Source: Isoetes taiwanensis (lineage: Eukaryota > Streptophyta > Lycopodiopsida > Isoetales > Isoetaceae). From it: 64,000 bases of DNA. The DNA lies in NCBI GenBank assembly GCA_021234155.1, contig JAJEKV010000039.1, forward strand, positions 9,807,077 through 9,871,076. Direction: 5' to 3'. Both the position numbers and the translations under genes were made by a program. This document shows positions 57,820 to 64,000 of the stretch, piece after piece. A model generated the notes under the pieces. It did not search any database, was not told the DNA's origin, and worked only from the letters and a program-made list of their open reading frames with translations. Every line of letters starts with the position of its first letter. The stretch's first letter is position 1.

Positions 57820-59330
57820 CTATGGATGATCTACTTGCTGATTTGCCTCAATCACTAGGAGGAGAAGATTGAAAGAGCTTGTTGATGAGGCAAGGGTCAC
57901 GTCCAGCTTTGGCTTATGCATCTAAGTTTCAACAAATTGCCTAGGATACAGCTTGGGATGACATTCCCTGCATGACTATTTCCGAAGGGAGCTTCGGGAT
58001 GACGTCAAAGATCTGTTGCTGACCATGGATGATTTTGAAACTCCCAAAGAGGCTATTAAGTCAGTAGTCTTGTATGGGAGCCCAGTTTGGGAACCAAAAC
58101 TGTCAAAGAAATGCTGGTGTGAAATTGAGCACAACAATCTTTTTCCACCCCAATCTATCAACGACTACCTCAGCAACAACAATCTCAATGACCGCCATTT
58201 TTCCGACTCCTTCGGCATTCGATGAAAGTTTTAGTCCTTTTGATAAGGTTAGTAAACAACTTCTTGGTACTCTTGGAGTCAGAGGTGGGGAACTAGATGC
58301 TTTAGCACATTTTGATTGTGAGATGAATGCTTGTTCCATGGATATTGCGTTTACTTCTAAGCATGTAATTCCTTGAATCAAACTTGAGTATCCGAGGGCG
58401 TGAGTCTTCCTTTTGACCAGTCAAAATTCTATTCGTGATTCAGTTTCTGATCTTGATACTCTCTCTGGTTCGGATTTTGATTCTGTTTCTGTTCTTGTTT
58501 GGCTTTGACTCTTGCTCCTGTGTCTGCACTTACATCTTCAATTTGTCTATGCTAGATCATGTTCCAGTCCTAGACTCACCACCTATGCGTCCAGTGCAGA
58601 TTCCTTCATTCAAACCATGTCCACAATTTTGTACCTCGGAGATATCTCTGCAATGAGTTTATCAAAGCTGGCAAGCGAGAGCCTAGTTGCAATCTAGATT
58701 CATCCTCCGACGAGCTCTACACATGTGAAGTCTGCTCCAGTGCTTCCAGAGAAGTAGCAAAGTTTCTATGATGTTTTTGATAAAGGCTAGCAAACTTTCA
58801 CAGCATCATCCCTATGATAGTCCTATTGATTTGCAGCCTAGGACGATACTGTCATATGGTCCAATATATGTATTATTACCAGCATATGAGAGACATGTTC
58901 GACAGGTTCTTCAGAAGCTTTGTAAGCATGGGCTATATGCCAAGCTCAAGAAGTACTAGTTTGATCAATGAGGTTCCTTCGAGTCATGATGAAGCAAAAA
59001 AACGTGTAAAGGCACTTGGTTTTGAGTATGAAAGTATTCCTATATACTCAAAATGAGTGTACCTTATATTAAAGGACTCTAAAGACATGGTAAAATGTGA
59101 TAAATGCAATGAATTGAGATATCGTAGTGATGTCCAAGGCTTTACCATCCCAAAGGAAGGTATTGCACTATTTTTGGGCCATCCGATCACCATCAACATC
59201 GACATGAATCGTCCATTTGATAACACCCTAGGGTGTTATGAAGTAGCAGTGTGTTATGGCTCCAGTAAACCACTGGCCAAGATTGATCTCAACCGTTGGA
59301 TCACTATAAACTTGAGGGGGGGCGGTGTGT
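57820..59330 (+). pseudogene. Decayed Ty3/gypsy relic
   Basis: Plus strand. A gag-like segment around 57890-58120 contains RPALAYASKFQQIA and, in another frame, HDYFRRELRDDVKDLLLTMD then PKEAIKSVVLYGSPVW, which fits the retrotransposon gag domain. After a gap, HVRQVLQKLCKHGLYAKLKK (about 58889-58955) is the conserved connection segment of Ty3 reverse transcriptase. AACTTGAGGGGGGGCGG (59311-59327) resembles a polypurine tract, and TGTGTTAAGG after it may open a 3' LTR. Protease, most of RT and integrase are missing. The 58970-59310 frame (GFTIPKEGIALFLGHPITIN) is unidentified. Confidence 0.6.
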
Positions 59331-59380
59331 TAAGGATTTGTTATACACGGATGGATTGATTATTTTGGTAACCATCGACA

Positions 59381-59656
59381 GAAGAAGAAGAAGAAGAAGA
59401 AGAAGAAGAAGAAGAAGAAGAAGAAGAAGAAGAAGAAGAAGAAGAAGAAGAAGAAGAAGAAGAAGAAGAAGAAGAAGAAGAAGAAGAAGAAGAAGAAGAA
59501 GAAGAAGAAGAAGAAGAAGAAGAAGAAGAAGAAGAAGAAGAAGAAGAAGAAGAAGAAGAAGAAGAAGAAGAAGAAGAAGAAGAAGAAGAAGAAGAAGAAG
59601 AAGAAGAAGAAGAAGAAGAAGAAGAAGAAGAAGAAGAAGAAGAAGAAGAAGAAGAG
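59381..59656. repeat. (GAA)n microsatellite, about 92 units
   Basis: A nearly pure 276-bp GAA/TTC array. The plus-strand purine run could form triplex DNA. Reading it as a protein gives only poly-Arg, poly-Lys or poly-Glu and has no support. It lies just inside the probable LTR start at 59328 and ends in AGAATATTCTCT. Confidence 0.98.
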
Positions 59657-60308
59657 AATATTCTCTTTGGATCTTTAAATGATGGAAAGCTATAATGGCA
59701 CTACAAATTCGAAGAAGAAAATATTTCTAAAATAGTATTTGAAATGCTTGCTCTTCTTTGCAGGGTTTCATATCCATTAAAAAGTGGGTTTCATATCCAA
59801 AAGAAGATATTTTTTCCAGAAATATTCTTCTATAGAGCATGTTTTTCTCTCAAACAAGCTATAATGGTTTGATGCATTTTTATGCAAATGCTTGGGGACT
59901 AGTATATGCTTACACCAGTGTGGCATTTTGAATTCTTTGTGGATCTTAAAAGCTTATTCTTGTGGGCATGTTTGCTCTTCCACTTGAGCTATGGGACATG
60001 TTCTATGGTGGTTGTTAAAATATGGAAGAAGTAGAAGAAGATGATTGAAAGCTTGGAAAGCTTGATAAATTGAAAGGTTTGAAAATATGGTGGCATTGAA
60101 ATCAAAAGGCAAACAAGTTACATGATAGTTAAATATAATATGAGGTTTAATGGCTTGAATATGTGACATTATATTCCAATGGTGGCACATAAATAATGTT
60201 GGGCTTGATTCCATAGATGTCCAGATCTTTACTATATTTGAAATTCTTATGATTAAGTTGTGGACCCCATGAAATTCTTATGATTAAGTTGTGGACTTCC
60301 ATGAGAAG

Positions 60309-60340
<32 letters not shown>

Positions 60341-60993
60341 GAGATGATGAGGGAGCCGGGAGGATGGAGTCTAAATACCTAGGGATGCTAGTTGATGGAT
60401 CTGGCAATTCAGTCAAATTCATGTAGGGGACATGACCAATTGATGGAATGTTATGGTTGGCAACCCAATCCTTGGACATTATGGTATGATTGGCGACCCT
60501 GATGCCAATTACATGGCTAAAAGGATATCTGCAAACAATAAACTTGAACACATATGACAAGGTATGGTTTATTGATATGTTCTATTTCTATTATACATTA
60601 AGCTCGATTTGTATACAAAGTTGCAATTACTAAGGTATTGATGGATGGTAATTGTTGGCAACCTCAAACCTTGGAGATAATGATATGTGTGGCAACATTG
60701 GGACCAACATGTGTCTTTTTGAAAAAATAGGAGGAGTATTTGCAAATAATAATTTTTATAAGGCTTGTAGACAATTTCTAGTTCCATTTTAATATCATGA
60801 GCTGTTTTATATTTTCAATAAAACTCGTTATTGCTGAGACTTTAAGAATGGGGGCTATGGTGTTTATGGGCCGGATGCGCATTGTAATCTTGACCATAGT
60901 TCTGCATAGGGTCAAGCTGGATATGAGAAAATCGAGACTGGAAAAGTTTGGCGCCAACCAACTAGCAGACGGAAGAATTTATTACAGAAAACC
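59657..60993. other. No gene recognised; short GAA array
   Basis: AT-rich. A small (GAA)n run lies at 60304-60338. GTGGACCCCATGAAATTCTTATGATTAAGTTGTGGAC-like sequence near 60244-60296 is a direct duplication of AAATTCTTATGATTAAGTTG. No exon recognised. Confidence 0.4.
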
Positions 60994-61281
60994 ATGCTGA
61001 TCCGAAACCTTACTTTAGGGTCTGCATGGCATACAAGATGGAGAGAAGCATACGAAACCGGCTCCGGCATCCTTTTGTTGTCCGACTTCAATAGCTTGAA
61101 AGAAAGATGCCGAAAGGGGTGTATGAAAGACCTGCAGGGAAGAGAAGCCGGGCGCAACAGGCTGGTAATCTCCCCTACAGACGATTTCCAAAGCAGAACT
61201 TTGGTGGGAAGCAAGCTAGCAACGCCAAAGACCCAAGACTGGGCGAGAGGAGCGTCCAAAAACAGGTCGGAAATTGCTTGA
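60994..61281 (+). CDS. Unrecognised 95-codon open frame
   Basis: A GC-richer patch in AT-rich DNA (about 60840-61280). The plus-strand frame is basic (WHTRWREAYETGSGILLLSD) without known motifs; the minus strand also has a 115-codon frame over the same bases, so the true strand is unclear. It may be an exon or relic. No function is suggested. Confidence 0.2.
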   Translation: MLIRNLTLGSAWHTRWREAYETGSGILLLSDFNSLKERCRKGCMKDLQGREAGRNRLVISPTDDFQSRTLVGSKLATPKTQDWARGASKNRSEIA

Positions 61282-62796
61282 TTTGAGGTTTATGGAGTTG
61301 CCATAGAGAAAGTTCATGGATTGGATTGCATACTACTCTTCTGATACAGGTCTATAAGATGTATAGTATGACCATGAGATAAAATAATAATGTTAGGTGA
61401 TCTAAAATGGGTTGGGTATGCATGATTATTTATGACAGTCTAATCTTTCAGATGGACCTTAAGACCGTACCTTGTTATGATGTGGTAACATATGTGATGT
61501 TTCAGATACGGTCTGTGATATGGAATATAGGTTTATGCTACAAGGTTATATGCAGTTAAAGGTAGTGATAACATATCATTCGTCTGATTTACCATGGCAC
61601 AGAGATGCTGGCCATAAAAATACAGGTCTGAGTTAGTGTAGTACTAAGGTTAGGCTGTTTAGTTTTCAATAGGAGTGATTGATGGGTGATCCATTGATGT
61701 TCTATCGGTTAACAGGCTGACGTTTATGATGGGATCTGGCTATAAAAATAATTTAGTGCCCATTAATTTCCCTGGTTCAATGAATGTGCTTGACAGAAAA
61801 ATACACGGCACTACGGGCACAATAAATCTCTGATTTAGAAGAACCATAACTGACTTAAAATGTATGAGGTTTGAGCATTACTGGGGCTGTGGTAAGCAGC
61901 TTGGTTGCATAAATATTCAGTTTGAAACTACATGTAGAAATAAGGTAACTACATGTAATGTTTGCCCAATCTAGATGTATAAATAAGGTGAAGGGCGAAG
62001 AGCCAAGATGTCTAACAGCTTACCTGTCATCCCTTACGCTGTTACCATTCTTATGCTAACTAGGGTATTGGTTGGATGCAGGTAACCCAGACATCTTCTC
62101 CTATATTTTATGTCAAATTATATTGGGCTTCACAACAACTTTATAAGGAGGTTACACGAGATGATGCATTACGTGATGGACCTGAAAAATGGTGAGATCC
62201 TTCTATGGAAAAATCTAAAGGCGGACATATAAGGGTTTGATATTCTATCATGATGGGACCTTGCTGTTAAGGATCTTATTAAGTGTTGAACGGCTGAAAT
62301 TTGTCCCATGTTCTGAAAATTAATACAGCATTTCTATCTTAGCTGATGATGATAAATAAAGTATAATAGAATGGATAAACAAAACTGTAAACAATAAAAG
62401 CTGGAATCAATAATAACAGAAGCATATTTGATAAAGTTAAGAGGTTGAATGTTAAAATAATTTGTGAAGTGTTGAGATATACAAGTTATGTTGCATGAGA
62501 TTATTAAGCTTGAGATACAACAAATGCTTTTAAGAGGATAGATTCAAAATAACTAGGTCTGATCGTTAACTTGAAGGTTTAATGAGAATGTAAGGATGAA
62601 AAACCATAAAGTAGTTGAAAAAGAGATAAGCTGAAAATTGAGATAATGTAAAATTCTTTCCTGACGGATATATTAAGGATTGCCGTGACCTGGTGCAAAC
62701 TAGGATGGATATATGAAAAAGTTTACATCTTATATGAAACTATTCTTATGACCTGCTCATAAAATAGTGTAAATTTGGATGTTAAACGGTAAAAAA
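61282..62796. other. AT-rich, no gene recognised
   Basis: No exon, no repeat array; ends at the second long GAA array. Confidence 0.4.
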
Positions 62797-62920
62797 AAGA
62801 AGAAGAAGAAGAAGAAGAAGAAGAAGAAGAAGAAGAAGAAGAAGAAGAAGAAGAAGAAGAAGAAGAAGAAGAAGAAGAAGAAGAAGAAGAAGAAGAAGAA
62901 GAAGAAGAAGAAGAAGAAGA
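62797..62920. repeat. (AAG)n microsatellite, about 41 units
   Basis: A pure 124-bp AAG array after a short A run, again ending in AGAATATTCTCT and then a TGATTCTTTGAAT-like stretch, as at 59656. The strand is the same as in the first array. Confidence 0.98.
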
Positions 62921-64000
62921 ATATTCTCTATGATTCTTTGAATTGTTGTAAGATGTACTCTATATGGCCGACTATCCTTTGTTGTATCATGGTGTAATTT
63001 GATTTTAAAGGTTCAAACGATGGAACCATTAGATTATTGATACTGTGGGTTTAAATCAAGAGAGTGACTAATGTTGGCATACGTTATTGTGCCATATCTT
63101 CTAAACGACTCCAGAATAATGGTGGGATCAAGAGGAAAATTTTAGCATGGGGTAGTCTTAATATTAACTTCTGTACTTTCCCCTTAAAGATTTTTTTGTG
63201 AAGAAGGGAAAGGCACATGGGTGTGATTGGCCACCAAGTGTATTGTTATAAGATAAATGTAAATATTATGTGTATGAACAATTCTATCATCGAACAACTC
63301 TATATAGATGGCATCAAATGGTTACATATATTGTGTTATAACAAAAGATAAGCTTTTCAGTTCTTTTCTTTAAAAAAAAAAAACTTATGCATGCATTTCC
63401 TTACATGCAAGTGGGCTACATGCAAAAGAACTTTGCATGCAACTTTGTGGCTTATCATTAGCACGAAGGAGCTTATGGGACGTGGGCCTCCTAGCATACA
63501 AGTACCCTTAAGGTATACATGGCCATATTCTATTCTAGGGATGAATATAGCTTCTATTTGACTAAGAATTTCAAGATGGGCTCATAGAAAATAATCGGAT
63601 ATGGTGCAAAGCTTTGGCTTGATGCACTTGCACATGGTACTTACAAATTAAAAATAAAAAATAAAAAGTCCCATTGGATGTGTATTTTCATGTGGATATG
63701 TATTTCCAATTTATTTGTTAAGTAAAGTCAGTTAGCTTAAGATATTATATGGCCAATGGACGTAGCCTTGGCGGCAACTCTGAGCGCATATGATCTGGCA
63801 GTGCAGATATGCTTGCTCTAACAGAAAAATCCGATGGAATAGCAGACCGATTTGTCTGCCCCACATGTTTGACATGGTTTAGGGGCTTTCTCTGTTGCGC
63901 TCCATGCTGATGGTGCTTATTCCTTAAATTTTATAGAAGTAGCTACTGCACGCATACATCAAGCGCAAAATATGCACAGAAACTTGAGGCGAAATTATTC
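62921..64000. other. No gene recognised
   Basis: AT-rich DNA to the window edge; nothing identifiable. Confidence 0.4.

Noticed and set aside
58970-59360. Host gene reading of the GHPITIN frame
   Set aside because: It lies between a gypsy RT remnant and a polypurine tract and has no host homolog I recognise, so a retrotransposon tail is as likely.
59296-59682. 128-codon frame of almost pure Arg
   Set aside because: Translation of the GAA microsatellite; no coding support.
59699-59725. CACTACAAATTCGAAG as a CACTA terminus
   Set aside because: Resembles the consensus but has no subterminal array, no partner and no checkable target repeat.
61801-61825. CACTACGGGCAC as another CACTA terminus
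   Set aside because: No subterminal repeats and no partner end; the five-base match occurs by chance often in 64 kb.
62779-62997. 72-codon poly-Lys frame
   Set aside because: Translation of the AAG microsatellite.

Overview
This window looks like a transposon-rich nuclear segment of a land plant. Two intact plant genes, a 3-ketoacyl-CoA synthase and a CYP71-clan cytochrome P450, sit among plant-type mobile elements (Ty3 elements with the Met-tRNAi primer site, a MULE, CACTA-like elements, LINEs) and a decayed PLS-type PPR gene. The LINE and PPR sequences remind me of seed-free plants such as ferns, but I cannot fix the species. Nothing suggests bacterial or organellar DNA.

Region 1 (1-8.1 kb): a two-exon P450 gene on the minus strand (5500-7080), a decayed copy of its second exon about 4 kb away (1422-2254), several small inverted-repeat elements, and a LINE 3' fragment just behind the P450. 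Region 2 (8.1-15.6 kb): a degraded GC-rich LINE (8095-11190), a tRNA-like SINE head, a nested foldback (11358-11722), a complete short MULE with a perfect 9-bp target duplication (11813-12702), an unidentified broken gene (12780-13322) and a RanBP2-type zinc-finger gene relic (15200-15560).

Region 3 (15.84-28.80 kb): the most interesting part. A 12.96-kb CACTA-like transposon with 3-bp target duplication AAT holds a second, 4.06-kb element of the same kind (20584-24646, duplication TTC). Both have strand-biased subterminal tandem repeats. The inner one carries, on one strand, fragments recognisable as a class III HD-ZIP gene and the coatomer gamma subunit gene, apparently with introns. Neither shows a recognisable transposase.

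Region 4 (28.8-34.9 kb): a single-exon KCS gene (29488-31158), then tandem duplications and a perfect 112-bp inverted repeat (34448-34887). Region 5 (35-39.8 kb): scrambled minus-strand Ty3/gypsy copies, two with the primer-binding site and LTR edge. Region 6 (40.9-55.1 kb): a PPR pseudogene, a plus-strand chromodomain Ty3 element (43.1-51.9 kb) whose post-pol region is split by a minus-strand LINE, and a second copy of that LINE (52.5-55.1 kb). Region 7 (55.1-64 kb): AT-rich DNA with a candidate CACTA terminus carrying palindromic repeats, a gypsy relic and two very long GAA arrays.

Only the P450 and KCS genes look functional. KCS makes very-long-chain fatty acids for waxes and membrane lipids, and the P450 is a probable ER mono-oxygenase; the sequence does not link them functionally.
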